NCBI GenBank assembly: GCA_916613615.1
Contig: OU744724.1
Coordinates: 46,242,500-46,306,499 of the forward strand
Source of the DNA: Steromphala cineraria
Taxonomy: Eukaryota > Mollusca > Gastropoda > Trochida > Trochidae
Reading direction: 5' to 3'
DNA: 64,000 nucleotides
Shown here: positions 47,241-57,624 of the stretch, piece by piece
How the letters are laid out: every line of letters starts with the position of its first letter
Position numbering within the stretch: position 1 is the stretch's first letter
Program-made: the position numbers and the translations under genes
Notes under the pieces: generated by a model
What the model was told of the DNA's origin: nothing
The model's input: only the letters and a program-made list of their open reading frames with translations
Database searches by the model: none

Positions 47241-47651
47241 ATAATTCCTTCCGTGACTTAACACAACTAGTTTTCCTGACTACATTAATTCAGTTTTTTA
47301 TTTATTTTGGAATTACAGGTTTTCTTTGAAATTACAAATTTCATAAAGTACTTGTAAAAGGACTGGATAGATGAGGCATCTTTTAATAACTCTTTTTATT
47401 ATTTAAAACACAACAACTCTGTGGGCAAAACTAAATTTATTCTAACAAGCTAGCATACATTGGATATCAGCTACATAACATTACATAACAATGATCATAG
47501 CAAGCGTGCTGCCAGTAGCACAGTAGCAAATAATGAATTGATAACATGTGTGATAAGATAAGCTAAGCTAATGGTATATAAGCATTAATTAATAATAGGT
47601 AATTATAAAATGTTATTAGTGAGTCCCAATCCAAAGTAGGGTAGTAATAGT

Positions 47652-48722
47652 CTATACAGATAGAGTAGGTGGAGTAGAGGATAACACACGGAACTTTTCT
47701 GCACAGTCCGGTTGCAGATATTTAAACACTGCGTCACTCTTCCAGTCCCCTAGAGACTTTATGACAGGGAGAGGCACTCCAGACATGAGGAGCCAGGTCG
47801 CACCCCCACGTCTGAGACTGTGGGTATTGTAAACAGCGTTGGGGTATCCAAGACAACGCAATTTTGCACATAACAAGGCCATAAATCTTAGGGCTGAGGG
47901 GTACCCCCATTTTTGACCAACCTGATAGGTGAACAGAGGGTAACACTGGGGTACAGACACAGAGCTATGCACAAATTCACACACCGCACTTGCTGGACAC
48001 AGAGGATGGTCATTGAACCTGGGCAGTGGGACCTGATGTACACGCTCTTGAAACTGAACAGTTTTGGAACCACGAATAAACAGTGTACATCCTTGTTGAG
48101 ACACCAGAATATCCTGACGCCGAAGTGTGTAGGGACTACCCCACTCTGTAGACGGCTTGATGGTAACAGCCCCAATCCGAAGGAGGCCAAAGAAACAAGT
48201 CAGGAGGATGGCATAGAACTGTTGATCCTCAATCTTCTGAGGGTTTAGAGTTGATTTTATGTGCAAGAGCATGTCAGGTGTTAAAGGAGCTTTGGACTGT
48301 TGCAGGTGCCCCTTGACACGCTTAATACCTTTGAACACCCCCTGCAGGGAGTGACAGGGAAGAGGGTTTTCCAGATTGCGTTCAATATGCATCAACTTTA
48401 AAGTGGATAGGTACTGCATCACTGATGAATATGATTTTGTTCTGGCCAGGTAAGAAGCATACTGACACACTGTAGACTCAGCAGCTGGGACAGGTTGACA
48501 TCGCAGACGACTGCAGAAGGAGAGATATGTTTCTCTGTGGGTGCCATGTGTCTTCAATGTTGATTGAGCATATCTGTGGGAGAGGAAGTAGGAGGCTTCT
48601 TGGTTAAGCTCTGCCCGTAGTCTAGGTGCTCTTGGAGCTGTGGAGAGAGAAAGTTGAGTGAAGCATATGATATGTGAGCTGGGAGCCAGTAGGCAGGTGG
48701 AGCATGGCCTGGAGGATACCAT
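47652..48722 (-). CDS. Tyrosine recombinase of the Ngaro/DIRS-like element
   Basis: A 356-codon frame; the recombinase proper begins at about residue 42 (SYFLSHRYAQSTLKTHGTH) with an N-terminal SAM-like core-binding part. The catalytic set is visible: Arg in FFGLLRIGAV, the NTHSLRRGG box (H-x-x-R), Trp in LGDWKSD and the nucleophile Tyr in AVFKYL. None of the family's key residues is missing. It would integrate a circular DNA intermediate (established for DIRS/Ngaro). The upstream part overlaps the RNase H frame. Confidence 0.92.
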   Translation of the reverse strand: MVSSRPCSTCLLAPSSHIICFTQLSLSTAPRAPRLRAELNQEASYFLSHRYAQSTLKTHGTHRETYLSFCSRLRCQPVPAAESTVCQYASYLARTKSYSSVMQYLSTLKLMHIERNLENPLPCHSLQGVFKGIKRVKGHLQQSKAPLTPDMLLHIKSTLNPQKIEDQQFYAILLTCFFGLLRIGAVTIKPSTEWGSPYTLRRQDILVSQQGCTLFIRGSKTVQFQERVHQVPLPRFNDHPLCPASAVCEFVHSSVSVPQCYPLFTYQVGQKWGYPSALRFMALLCAKLRCLGYPNAVYNTHSLRRGGATWLLMSGVPLPVIKSLGDWKSDAVFKYLQPDCAEKFRVLSSTPPTLSV

Positions 48723-49310
48723 TTTGATATTTTGGAGAGGAATCTAGCTATCTGGTGGGGTTGATGGAGCCTGGAGATGGAGTCAGCAAGTTCATTTGTG
48801 GCACCAGGGATGTGAACTGCAGTGATGTTGAAGTCATATTGTAGTGATAGATAAGACAGTTCCTTGAGGATGATAAGAGACTCCTGGCATGGAGTACTAC
48901 CTTTATTGATGATAGCTGCTGTTGTTGTGTTGTCAGTGGCAACGAGCACCTTCTTCCCTGTCCATTCCTGACACCATCTCAATGCTGCTTCCCTGACAAT
49001 GGCTAGTTCTTTGATGTTAATGTGTAGATTCTGCATACCTGGACGATCATAAAGCCAAGAGCAGTGAACCCAGTCACCTAGGTAGAATGCTCCACCTGCA
49101 TAAGTTGATGCGTCACAACAAACATTGACCTCTCGCCGTTCATCCCAAATTAGTTTGGTGCCATTTCCAGTGTGCAGATACACAGCCCACCACTTGAGAT
49201 CTTCCTTTAAGGAGAAGAGAAGTGCCTTATGGTTTGCCCCCTTTAGCTTTGTAATGAGATTAAAAACTTTCCTGGTGCAGACGACCCCAGGGGATTACAG
49301 TAGCTGCCCA
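48554..49310 (-). CDS. RNase H domain of the Ngaro/DIRS-like element
   Basis: Visible catalytic positions are the Asp of VCCDASTYAGGA, the Glu of INIKELAIVREA, the Asp of VATDNTTTAA and the Asp of NELADSISR, spaced as in retroelement RNase H. The frame is open upstream of its first ATG (49183) to about 49300, adjoining the RT stop, so RT and RNase H are probably one protein separated by a one-base change near the CCCTGGGG run. This is the domain that would remove the RNA strand (family knowledge). Confidence 0.85.
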
Positions 49311-50195
49311 GAGCAGTTTCCCGGCAAGTTTCTCAAGCTGTTTGCGGAATGCGCGCTGTCTGTTTCCAAAACTCGCCAAAAGGTCTGAAAGTTCTGTCAC
49401 TTTTTCCTGTTCCAGGCTTAAAGTTCCCTGTACTGAGTCAATCACTATGCCTAGGAATGTTAGCTTTTGACAGGGGTCCACAACTTTCTGCCAGTTAATA
49501 TAAAAGCCTAAATGTCTGAGAGGAGTAATCAACGAGTTTAGAGCCTGCATACAGCCTTCACGGGTTTGGTCACAAATGAAAAAATCATCAAGATAAACCA
49601 CAATGGTATCATACCCCTGTCTAGCCATAATGCGCCGAACAGCCTGGGTTAATCTATGAAAAATACTAGGACTTTTTCTAGCGCCGAAAGGAAGTCTAGC
49701 ATCAACCATATATGTGAATTTTTCATCTCCCTCAAACTGCCACTTAAGGCCAGTTGATGCAAAGTTAGAAGGCTGTATCCCAACACAACGATAGGCAGAT
49801 TTAAGGTCCACTTTAGCCATGTACCAAGAGGGTTTTAGCATACTGATTTCGTCACTGACAGTTTGAAAAGAGAATTCCTCCTTTGTGGCAAAGGAATTGG
49901 CTCCCTTGTCCTCTGGTTGACTAAGATCACGAATAAGTCTGATATCATCTTTAGATTTGGGAATTGCATTAAGGGCACTTATAATGGTTGGTTTTGACAC
50001 AACTTTGACATAATTACCTTCACATATTTCTTCTAGTATTTTTGCCTCTACTTTAGCAAAAAAAATTGTCAGGATCACCCTGTAGTGCCTGAACCCAATG
50101 AGGCAGACGTTTAGAGAGCGGGCAGGGCTTTGGAAGTCACTGGTACTGAGCACCACCTGGGGGGGCACCATACCTTGGGTGATTATGTCCACCAT
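49260..50195 (-). CDS. Reverse transcriptase of the Ngaro/DIRS-like element
   Basis: From about residue 50 onward it is a clear reverse transcriptase: KVEAKILEEICEGNY, AIPKSKDDIRLIRDLS, YMAKVDLKSAYRCV (motif A, Asp), RLPFGARKSPSIFHRL (motif B), VVYLDDFFI (motif C with both Asp) and FYINWQKV. All catalytic residues are present. The first 50 residues are out of frame with the family. The expected sequence is in the adjacent frame, and the shift falls in an eight-A run at 50059-50066. The frame stops just before RNase H. Confidence 0.88.
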   Translation of the reverse strand: MVDIITQGMVPPQVVLSTSDFQSPARSLNVCLIGFRHYRVILTIFFAKVEAKILEEICEGNYVKVVSKPTIISALNAIPKSKDDIRLIRDLSQPEDKGANSFATKEEFSFQTVSDEISMLKPSWYMAKVDLKSAYRCVGIQPSNFASTGLKWQFEGDEKFTYMVDARLPFGARKSPSIFHRLTQAVRRIMARQGYDTIVVYLDDFFICDQTREGCMQALNSLITPLRHLGFYINWQKVVDPCQKLTFLGIVIDSVQGTLSLEQEKVTELSDLLASFGNRQRAFRKQLEKLAGKLLWAATVIPWGRLHQESF

Positions 50196-50373
50196 GGGGG
50201 GGAGCTGGGACCCTTGGCTCTGTTGGCTGGGGCTGGCTGTAGTGGTGATGCTGTGTGGTGTGATCTATAGCAAAGCATGTCATACACACATGGGCATATC
50301 TGCAGTTTTTGAGGCTGCAACCCCAACGTGAATTCCATTGTCCACAAATTATCTGTCCAGTTTTATGGGTCAA
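50137..50373 (-). CDS. CCCH zinc-finger end of the gag
   Basis: The frame contains CGQWNSRWGCSLKNCRYAH, a Cx8Cx4CxxxH-type finger resembling CCCH RNA-binding fingers, then VCMTCFAIDH and a proline/histidine-rich tail ending at TGA (50137). It is in a different frame from the preceding gag, the switch lying in an A7 run at about 50376. After the TGA the same frame stays open for about 24 more codons that look like the start of the RT domain. Confidence 0.6.
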   Translation of the reverse strand: MTHKTGQIICGQWNSRWGCSLKNCRYAHVCMTCFAIDHTTQHHHYSQPQPTEPRVPAPPHGGHNHPRYGAPPGGAQYQ

Positions 50374-51238
50374 ATTTTTTTGATTGATCCTGCCGAGGGA
50401 TTATCCTGGAACTTGTTGAGGCTGGAAGTTGAACTCCGTCAAAGGGTCTGAGCAGTAACTGCATCAGATAGGGGCTTTCCTGACACCAGCTATAACCTTT
50501 GGATGCCTGCTCTTTCCTAAATTCCCTATCAAACAACAACACAGACTGCCACTTGAAAGACTGTGACAGTTGGGCTACCTTCTTCAGGTACTCCACATAT
50601 TCTAAGATTTCCTCCAGTTGTGCTCCATCAACCTTGGTCATTTCTTCCAATATATTTAAAGAGGCCTCCATATAGTGGCTCTTATTCACACTGTCCCAGG
50701 GAAGTTTCCGATCTGTCATCGAAATGGTACCCTCCGACAACGACAGCTCCATGGATCCGAATTTAATCCCATTATGTGTGTCTTTTTTCACAATAGGTAC
50801 AGCAATAAAATCTTGTATGCCCCTGTAGGGATGACTAGGCTTACCGGCTGGTAGGACAGTCCTTGTTGTAGGCAGCAAACTAGCATTCCATGGGATATCC
50901 AGGTTTGTGTCGTCAGTTCTTTGCACCAGTACAGGCGACTGAGTCCGATTCTGCACACTTTTAACTTGATCCGGCAATTCCCTAATTGCCCTCTTGAGAA
51001 GAAGGCGTTGTCCAAGTGGGCAGTCTTCTAGCTCCTTGTCGATAATCTCATCTGTTAAACATTCAATGGCTCTCATTGATGAGAAACCAAGGTTATGCAA
51101 CATCATGACCATTGATGGTGAAATTTCATTTTGATCACAAAAATCTTTAAATGGATCAGCATCATCAGCAGGTATCTGACTATGGGTGTCTGGTCCCTCT
51201 TGGTGTTTGCTTCCACCTTTCCTTCTTTGGCCGGGCAT
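50363..51238 (-). CDS. Gag-like protein of the Ngaro/DIRS-like element
   Basis: A 291-codon frame starts MPGQRRKGG. Residues about 28-100 (DPFKDFCDQNEISPSM onward, with LHNLGFSSMRAIECLTDEII and LGQRLLLKRAI) look like a SAM-type helical domain. The middle is polar and the end DQSKKFDP runs into a seven-A tract. The frame stops there while a zinc finger continues in a neighbouring frame, so the natural product may be longer. The role in RNA packaging is inferred from position. Confidence 0.65.
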   Translation of the reverse strand: MPGQRRKGGSKHQEGPDTHSQIPADDADPFKDFCDQNEISPSMVMMLHNLGFSSMRAIECLTDEIIDKELEDCPLGQRLLLKRAIRELPDQVKSVQNRTQSPVLVQRTDDTNLDIPWNASLLPTTRTVLPAGKPSHPYRGIQDFIAVPIVKKDTHNGIKFGSMELSLSEGTISMTDRKLPWDSVNKSHYMEASLNILEEMTKVDGAQLEEILEYVEYLKKVAQLSQSFKWQSVLLFDREFRKEQASKGYSWCQESPYLMQLLLRPFDGVQLPASTSSRIIPRQDQSKKFDP

Positions 51239-51240
51239 TG

Positions 51241-51550
51241 TAGATAATAGCTAGAAAATCAATTCATAGAAATAAATTTAACAGTGAGGAGCACATGGCA
51301 GTAGCAGCAGCAAGCAAAGGGGGCTAATGAGAACTGACTGTAGGGGCCAGCAGTTTGGCGGGAAAACTGAGGACCATGTGACTGTTTTTGGGTAGGGGGA
51401 ACTGTTGATTAGCTGAGGGGAGTGGAGGGGGAGAACATATGAGGGAGCCCTGGCTTGCTAATAGCAACCAGATGTTGGCGCCCACAGAGTTGTAGTTTTA
51501 AAATCACCTAGACACATGTTTACCCTCACCAGTGTGTAATACAATAGGAT
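51241..51550 (-). other. 5' leader region of the Ngaro/DIRS-like element
   Basis: This non-coding stretch lies between the gag start and the inferred 5' end. The + strand carries GCAGTAGCAGCAGCAAGCAA and G-rich tracts (GGGGAGTGGAGGGGGAG at 51418). No promoter motif is assigned. Confidence 0.45.
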
Positions 51551-52330
51551 ATAGTCATCATCCTGCCGTCTGTCTGTCCGTCCATTCGTAATCATTTCGT
51601 TTTAGGAGCAGAACTCAAAAACTGTTAGACCTAGCTCTTTGAAACTTGGAATGTAAATTACCAAGCATGTGTATATGTGCTTTTAGGTATTTTCAGCTTC
51701 TTCAGATTTCTTATTTTTGGCAGTTTCCATTGAAACCTAATTTAGGATTTGGTTTTCTGAGCAGAATTAAAAAACTGTTAAACCTAGCTCAATAAACTTG
51801 TTATCTGGATTTTTAATGTAAAGATGAGCCTTCTGGTATTTAAAATTTTTCTAGACTTTGCTCGCCGCAAATGGCTGAAATATTGCCCAAGTGGCTTTAA
51901 GCACTAACTCACTCACTCACTTTAGATTTTGGCGGTTTCCATGGAAATGTAACTAAGACCTAGCTTAATGAAAATTGGTATGTAACCTACTCAAGATGTG
52001 TAGATGTGTCTATTGGTATTTTCAACTTCTTCAGATTTGTGGAGGTTTCCATGGAAATGTAGCTTTCGGAGCAGAATTAAAAAAAATGTTAAACCTAGCT
52101 CAATAAAACTTGGTTTCTGGATTAGTCAACATGTGAAGATGTGCCTTTTGGTATTTTCAAATTCTTCAGATTTGTGGTGGTTTCCATGGAAATGTAACAT
52201 TAATAGTGACCAGTGGGATACGTCATCTTCTGATGACTCTTGTTTATCACAGCTTTCATCATGTTTACCATCATCTAACTTCTAGCATACAATAATGCAT
52301 ACAATCATTTGCCGGAATTGGGAAAATAGT
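51550..52330 (+). mobile_element. Tandem-core element family 3-like copy
   Basis: A GTCTGTCTGTCCGTCC leader is followed by units anchored on GGAGCAGAA(C/T)T, AAACCTAGCTCAATAAA, GTGCTTTTAGGTATTTTCA and TTTCCATGGAAATGTA, repeated three to four times at about 170-190 bp. It ends TTGCCGGAATTGGGAAAATA. It lies between two recombinase retrotransposons. Confidence 0.6.
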
Positions 52331-52695
52331 ATTAAGCCGCTTCTGTCTGTCTGTGTGTTCGGATTCTTGTTAATGAGAATAGTTTTAAACTGTTGAACTA
52401 AAACTCTACTAAAGTTGGTCACAGTCTTCATTTGGGGAATTATGCAGACACCAGTCACTTTATGATTCGAAAGTCTGGGCTACCTGATTGTCATACAAAT
52501 CAGTTTTTAAATATGTACCCCATCGAGGAAAATCTAAAACATCTTTTGCAACTATTCTAAAATGAATTTTCATAAACCGGTTTACAGTCAGTCGTAGAAA
52601 TGTATTTTGTCTTTGGTTTAAATAAACAAATTTCAGGGTGATACTGATTTTGAAATATCTTGATCTCAACAACATTGTCATCAGTTGATATTCCC

Positions 52696-52857
52696 AAATT
52701 TTTAACCTACCTCAACTTAACAAGTTGCTACTTACCTTACTCGATGAGAAAGAGACGTAACCGCGAAAAGTACCGTAGTAATTCGTACCGTAGCTGCCCC
52801 CCAGCTACCTACGCCTGAGCAGGTACGTCACATCCTAAGAAAGTAGTCCAAATCATT
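52696..52857 (+). repeat. DIRS left inverted terminal repeat
   Basis: It begins AAATTTTTAACCTACCTCAA and includes TACTCGATGAGAAAGAGACG, CAGCTACCTACGCCTGAGC and CATCCTAAGAAAGTAGT. It is about 90% identical to the reverse complement of 57625-57770. It contains the CAACTTAACAAGTTG palindrome. It probably holds the promoter, but no motif is assigned. Confidence 0.92.
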
Positions 52858-53469
52858 ATTCACTCACTCGATGTTATCGCACACGTTTTTTCACGCTCTG
52901 TAATCCATTGTGTTTAAGGTTTGGTTTTGGGTTTTTCTCTTCCCTTTCCTCCCTATTGCATTGTTGCTGCCCCCACACATCATTATTCCATTTCAATATC
53001 CATTTTGCATCGTAATTTCACCACGTATGCATCTTTTTGTGCTCGCAATCTCGCACCTTGCATAACAACATGGCGTCTCTCTTTTCCAAGGCATGTCTTT
53101 TTACTGGGGCGAGGTTTTGCACATGTCTCTCTACCTGTTTCAACCGGTTCTCGCTGGTTCGATTCATCGTACTTCCCACTGTTGTTTTTCTGCCTTGTTA
53201 TCACTGGGCTGTTTTTTTCAACGCTAATCTGTGGGTCATATATTACGGCTGCTTCCTTTCTGCATGTTGGTGTCTACCTTCAGTTAAAGAAGCACTTCCC
53301 ATTATAATTTCTATTATATATTTTCTATATAATAATTATTATATACTTAATATTTTTTTATGTTAAATATATTAAATATATATTTCAACATATAATCTAC
53401 ATCTTATAAAATATAATATTTTAATTTTAACTTTTAATTTTATAAATATTAGATTTCTTATAATATTTC

Positions 53470-54434
53470 ATGCAAGCTTCTTTCTCCTTTGTCAAAGAGG
53501 AGGACTTTGTGCCTGACTACGTCGAGGATGATGGTGAAGGGACCTACCTCACCATACGCTGTGTTCGAGACTGGGTGGCCGACCGTCTTCCCTCAGGTGC
53601 CTCCCCGGGGGCCTCCGAGCCTATCCGTTGTGTCCGTCAAGACCCGGAGCTGTTGCTTCCTCCGGACCAGGATGTCCTCGACGCTATGGCAGCCTTGGAG
53701 GAGGACTTCCAGAAGCTGTCCGTCTCCTCGTCGTTCAAGCCGCCCAGACCAGCGGCTCTTCTTCCGATCCATTCCATCAGCGTGTTTGACAAGGCGTGTG
53801 TCCCGGATGATGCCATAGGTCGCCTTGCCCCTGCTCTCCCACGCGTACAAGGTTCATGCAAGACTCTTAAGATGTTTAATCCGCCATGAAGAGAACCTGG
53901 CGCCCGTTGTCGATGCTCCTCACCGCCACAGAGGCCATTACTGTGGATCTGAATTCCGATAATCCATCCCGGATAGACCATCTGCTCACCATGATGGACT
54001 GGCAGCGTCGTACTCTCCGCAGCATCGTAGACAACGTTAGATGTGGCATCGCCTCCGTCACTCATCTGCGTCACTCCGACTTCTTAGAACAGTGTGCCTG
54101 GGACCCCGAGTTTAAGAAGTCCTTGCTCCAGGCTACTCCCATCTCTTCTGCGCTGTTCGCCGACAAGATCCCGGAGGTATTCAAAGAACAGGCCTCCGTA
54201 ACCCAGACCAAGGTTGCTTTTAAAGCTCTCCAGTTCGCCAACCAGCGCATCTCGTTCCAACGGCAGTCCACCTCTAAGCGCCCGTACACTCGCAAACGTT
54301 TTCGGGGCCAGCCCTCCAAGCCAGGCAACTCCTCCAACAGCTACCAGCGAGGACAGTCCAATGCTAGCAGAAGGAAGGATGGTGCCAAGTCCCGTGGAGG
54401 TAGAGGCGGCAAGCGTCCCTACCCCAAGTACTGA
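53470..54434 (+). pseudogene. DIRS gag, frame-broken
   Basis: Starts at 53470 (MQASFSFVKEEDFVPDY) with an acidic N-terminal half. The frame is lost near 53835, a middle stretch continues in another frame to about 53915, and a third frame carries the conserved helical part (PSRIDHLLTMMDWQRRTLRS) and a basic tail rich in K/R/G (RGGRGGKRPYPKY) ending at 54434. The tail suits RNA binding. Two compensating indels are enough to explain the pattern. Confidence 0.8.
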
Positions 54435-55238
54435 AGTCAGCGCCCTACGCAACTGGGCCCTCCCGCCCCCAGTCGTGCCAGTGCATCACATCCCGGTAGG
54501 CGGGAGACTGGGGATCTCCTAGAAGATCCGTTCGTGACCAACATCTTAAGGACAGGATACAAGCTGCCACTGTCCTGTCCTCCACCCGTGACCTCTACTC
54601 CCCTGGCACGAGAGTATGCAGAAGCCCAGAGCGTCCTTCTGGCAGAGAACATCCAAGCCCTCGTCGACAAGAATGCTCTGGAGTTGGTGAGGCAACCCGA
54701 TCACGCCCAAGGGTTTTACTCGCCAATCTTCCTGGTCCCGAAAAAAAATTCCACCAAGTTCCATATGATCCACAACATGGCGACGTTCAACGAGCTGTAC
54801 CTGGATCCCCCATCTCACTTCCGTATGGTGTCCCTCGATACACTCCGCTCGAAGCTGTCCCCCGGAGACTGGATGATCAGCCTCGACCTACAGGATGCCT
54901 ACCTCCACGTTCCGATTTACCCTCCTCACAGGAAGTTCCTCCGGTTCGTCTTCCAGGAAAAGCATTACCAGTGGAGGGTCCTCCCGTTTGGAATTTCTTC
55001 GGCTCCGTGGTTATTCACACGAATTACAGCTCCCATCTGCCGATTCCTCCATCTCAGGGGCATACACTTCGACCCTTACATCGAAGATTGCCTGATGTCC
55101 AACCCTTGGTCTCACATTCTACACAGACAAGCAGCGTTGGCTCTCGACCTCCTTCATCAGCTGGGTTGGTTAGTCAACCGGGAGAAGTCTCATCTCGTCC
55201 CCTCCCAGGACCTGACGTTCATAGGGGGTCGCTTCTGA
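54434..55238 (+). pseudogene. DIRS reverse transcriptase with altered YxDD box
   Basis: A VGGRL box precedes the frame (about 54497). The frame from 54534 contains DKNALELVRQPDHAQGFYSP, FLVPKKNSTKFHMIHNM, WMISLDLQDAYLHVPIYPPH (motif A), WRVLPFGISSAPWLF (motif B), FDPYIEDCLM at motif C, and LGWLVNREKSHLVPSQDLTF. DIRS elements normally read YLDDWL here, so the first catalytic Asp is Glu and the copy is probably inactive. It stops at 55238, just past the thumb. Confidence 0.88.
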
Positions 55239-55279
55239 ACAGACCTGGGTCTCCTCCTCGTTCCCCCAGACCGTTGAAC

Positions 55280-55880
55280 CAAGATCCAGTCCTTCGTCCA
55301 GAGAGCGCTAGTCTCACCTCTTCGCCTCAGGGAGTGGCAGGCCCTGCTGGGTCTCCTCATGTCAGCGCAAGCCCTAACGCTCCGGTGTCACCTCATGATT
55401 CGCCCTCTGCAAGTGTTCCTTGGGCCCTTCATCCAAGCAGACGACACGTCTTCAAGGATCGCCCTCCCAGCACATCTCAGCCAGTAGATCGGTGGTGGAC
55501 TCAGCCGTCGAACGTCTGCAAAGGCATCTCTTTGACAGAGTTCAGGCACGACCAGGAACTTTTCGTTGACGCCTCTCTCCAGGGCTGGGGAGCCCAACTC
55601 GGAAACCAGACGGCATCAGGCATCTGGACGCATCCTCAGACGTCTTGGCACTCCAACAACCTAGAGATGGAGTCATCTTAGCAGTGTTGCATTGGCTTCC
55701 GGTTCTCCGAGGCAGCCGCCTCCTCCTGGCCTCAGACAACTCCACGGTCGTCTGGACCATCAAGAACCAGGGAACGACAGGCTCGCCCTTGCTCCTAGAC
55801 CAAGCCCTCGAGTTGTTCCGTCTTCTGGACGCCCACAAGATACTGATTCGGGCTCGTCACCCACGGAGTGGATGCTGAAT
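55280..55880 (+). pseudogene. DIRS connection and RNase H region
   Basis: RNase H begins with QELFVDASLQGWGAQLG (about 55554) in one frame and continues from about 55650 in another with GVILAVLHWLPVLRG, LLASDNSTVVWTIKNQGT and HKILIRARH. Catalytic Asp (VDAS, SDNST) and Glu positions are present; a frame change at about 55680 separates them. Upstream (55280-55540) is the DIRS linker with several frame changes. Confidence 0.82.
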
Positions 55881-57275
55881 CCGGAGGCCTTCGCTCTCAT
55901 CCCCGCTCACATCCACCGTCCTCTCCTCGACCTGTTCGCCATGAAGCAGAACCACCAGCTTCCGGTCTACGTGTCTCCTCTCCCAGATCCAGCAGCTTGG
56001 GCCGTAGACGCAATGTCCTTGTCGTGGGAGAATCTGGACGCGTACGCGTTTCCACCACCGATTCTCCTACCCAAAGTCGTCGCCAAGATAAAGGACACTC
56101 GTCTCCTCCGACTAACTTTGGTCGCGCCCTATTGGCCAGCGAGAAGATGGTTCCCCTACCTACTTCTACTCGCCAGAAAAGACCCTCTTCCGCTCCCACA
56201 GTGGCCGAATCTGCTCCTTCATCCGCACAGCCGTCAGCTCCACCCGGATCCAGAGAAGTACGCTCTTCACGTATGGACCATCTGCAGAGGTCCCTCCGGT
56301 CCAAGGGCTACTCCCGACGTGTAGCTGACATCATATCCAGGGCTCACAGAGTCTCCACGAGGTCGCTCTACGACGACAAGTGGATGTCTTTCGAGAAATA
56401 CTGTAAGGACGCCGGTTGTGACCCCATATCTGTGGATCCACAGTTTGTGGCCGCCTTCCTCCTCCATCTTCGTCAGAAACGTCACTTGAAGGGTGGAACC
56501 ATCTCCACTTACCTGTCAGCGCTCAACTCCGTCCTGGCCGTCAAGACCGACAGGAAGTTCTCCAAGGTCCCCGAGCTGGTAGCTCTCCTCAAGTCGTTCA
56601 AGCTGGAGGCCCAAAAGCTCAAGTTTCGACCTACAGCTTGGGACCTCAACGTGGTGCTTAATTATCTCCGAGGAGCTCCGTTTGAACCACTGTCTGAGGC
56701 ATCGTTTCAAGACCTGTCCAGGAGGACGTCCTTCCTCCTCTCCTTTGCAACGGCTGCTAGGGTTAGCGAACTTCATGCCCTCGACGTGACCAGAGTTCGA
56801 TTTGAACAATCCAGGGAGGGATCAGTCCATCTCGGCTTGCTTTGGGACTTTGTCGGAGACTGAAGAATTGTCCTTGTGTACGGTACACGCTCTTTGGGAG
56901 TACATCGCCCGCTCTACTCCCCACCGTGGTACTAGGAAAAGACTCTTTATCCCCTTCTCACCTTCCGCCAAGGGCGAGGTGACCAGGAATACCCTCTCGC
57001 TGTGGCTCCGCACCGTCATCTTAGCTGCTTACGACGCGGCCGGCTTGCCCCATCCTGTCGCCAGCAACCCGCACGAGATCCGGGCCCTTGCATCCACCAT
57101 GGCACTTCACCGCAACTGTTCCGTTCTCGCCATCATGGAAGGATGTTTCTGGCGTTCGACTACAGTCTTTGCCTCTCACTACCTCCGGGACCTGGCCGTC
57201 GAGGACGTGGAGGGACTGCAATCCTTTGGACCGTTGGTGGTAGCCCAACAGCTAGCTGCCCCAACGACCCTTTAG
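55880..57275 (+). pseudogene. DIRS linker and tyrosine recombinase, one frameshift
   Basis: A linker (PEAFALIPAHIHRPLLDLFA; PPILLPKVVAKI; LVAPYWPARRWFPYLL; frame 55692-56324) resembles the DIRS segment between RNase H and recombinase. The recombinase (from about 56274) reads RSLRSKGYSRRVADIISRAH, SLYDDKWMSFEKYC, ATAARVSELHALD (catalytic Arg), then after a frame change near 56815 TRNTLSLWLRTVILAAY, NPHEIRALASTMALH (H-x-x-R) and FWRSTTVFASHYL (Trp and Tyr). All key residues are present, so only the frameshift disables it. Confidence 0.9.
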
Positions 57276-57474
57276 GGTAGGCTGAACGCTTTTATTTGGT
57301 CACTCCTCACAAATGGACTTGTTGAGTTGTCTCGTTTTTGGCGGCTTTATGGGGCTCACCGTCTGTCTCTCTGTGCAGATGCCATGCGGTAGCCCCTCCG
57401 GGAGGATAAATTATGCTGGGAACCTTGTCTGCTACACCTTTGACTCGTCCTCCCTCCTCCCTTCTGTCGGATCA

Positions 57475-57565
57475 GTGGCAACTTGTTAAGTTGAGGTAGG
57501 TTAAAAATTTATTAAAATCTACATATTTTAGATTTTTAAATACCTACCTCAACTTAACGGATGAA
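57475..57565. repeat. DIRS internal complementary region (ICR)
   Basis: The left half (GGCAACTTGTTAAGTTGAGG, TAGGTTAAAAATTT) is the reverse complement of the element's left end. The right half (ATTTTAGATTTTTAAATACC, TACCTCAACTTAAC) is the reverse complement of the right end. The halves meet at ATTTATTAAAATC, corresponding to the two ends joined head to tail. The two halves also form a large palindrome. Confidence 0.93.
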
Positions 57566-57624
57566 CTCCTGCCCAGCCTCCCCTTCGGACTTCGTTGGAT
57601 TCCTGTTTCACAGTTCGTCATAAG

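Larger units (their letters stand above)
47395..51500 (-). mobile_element. Ngaro/DIRS-like tyrosine-recombinase retrotransposon
   Basis: Reverse-strand order is gag with a SAM-like fold and CCCH finger, reverse transcriptase, RNase H and tyrosine recombinase, each recognisable and largely intact. ACAACTCTGTGGGC near 47412 (+ strand) and GCCCACAGAGTTGT at 51479 (+ strand) form an inverted pair bracketing the coding region, with matching A-rich flanks, and probably mark the two ends. No integrase or protease and no methyltransferase domain is visible. Frames change between gag and finger, before RT, between RT and RNase H and before the recombinase. Some changes fall in homopolymers. Confidence 0.85.

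Noticed and set aside
53593..54452. Several antisense frames over the DIRS gag (85-145 codons)
   Set aside because: GC-rich coding sequence on the + strand leaves open antisense frames; the sense frames carry the recognisable gag, RT and recombinase.
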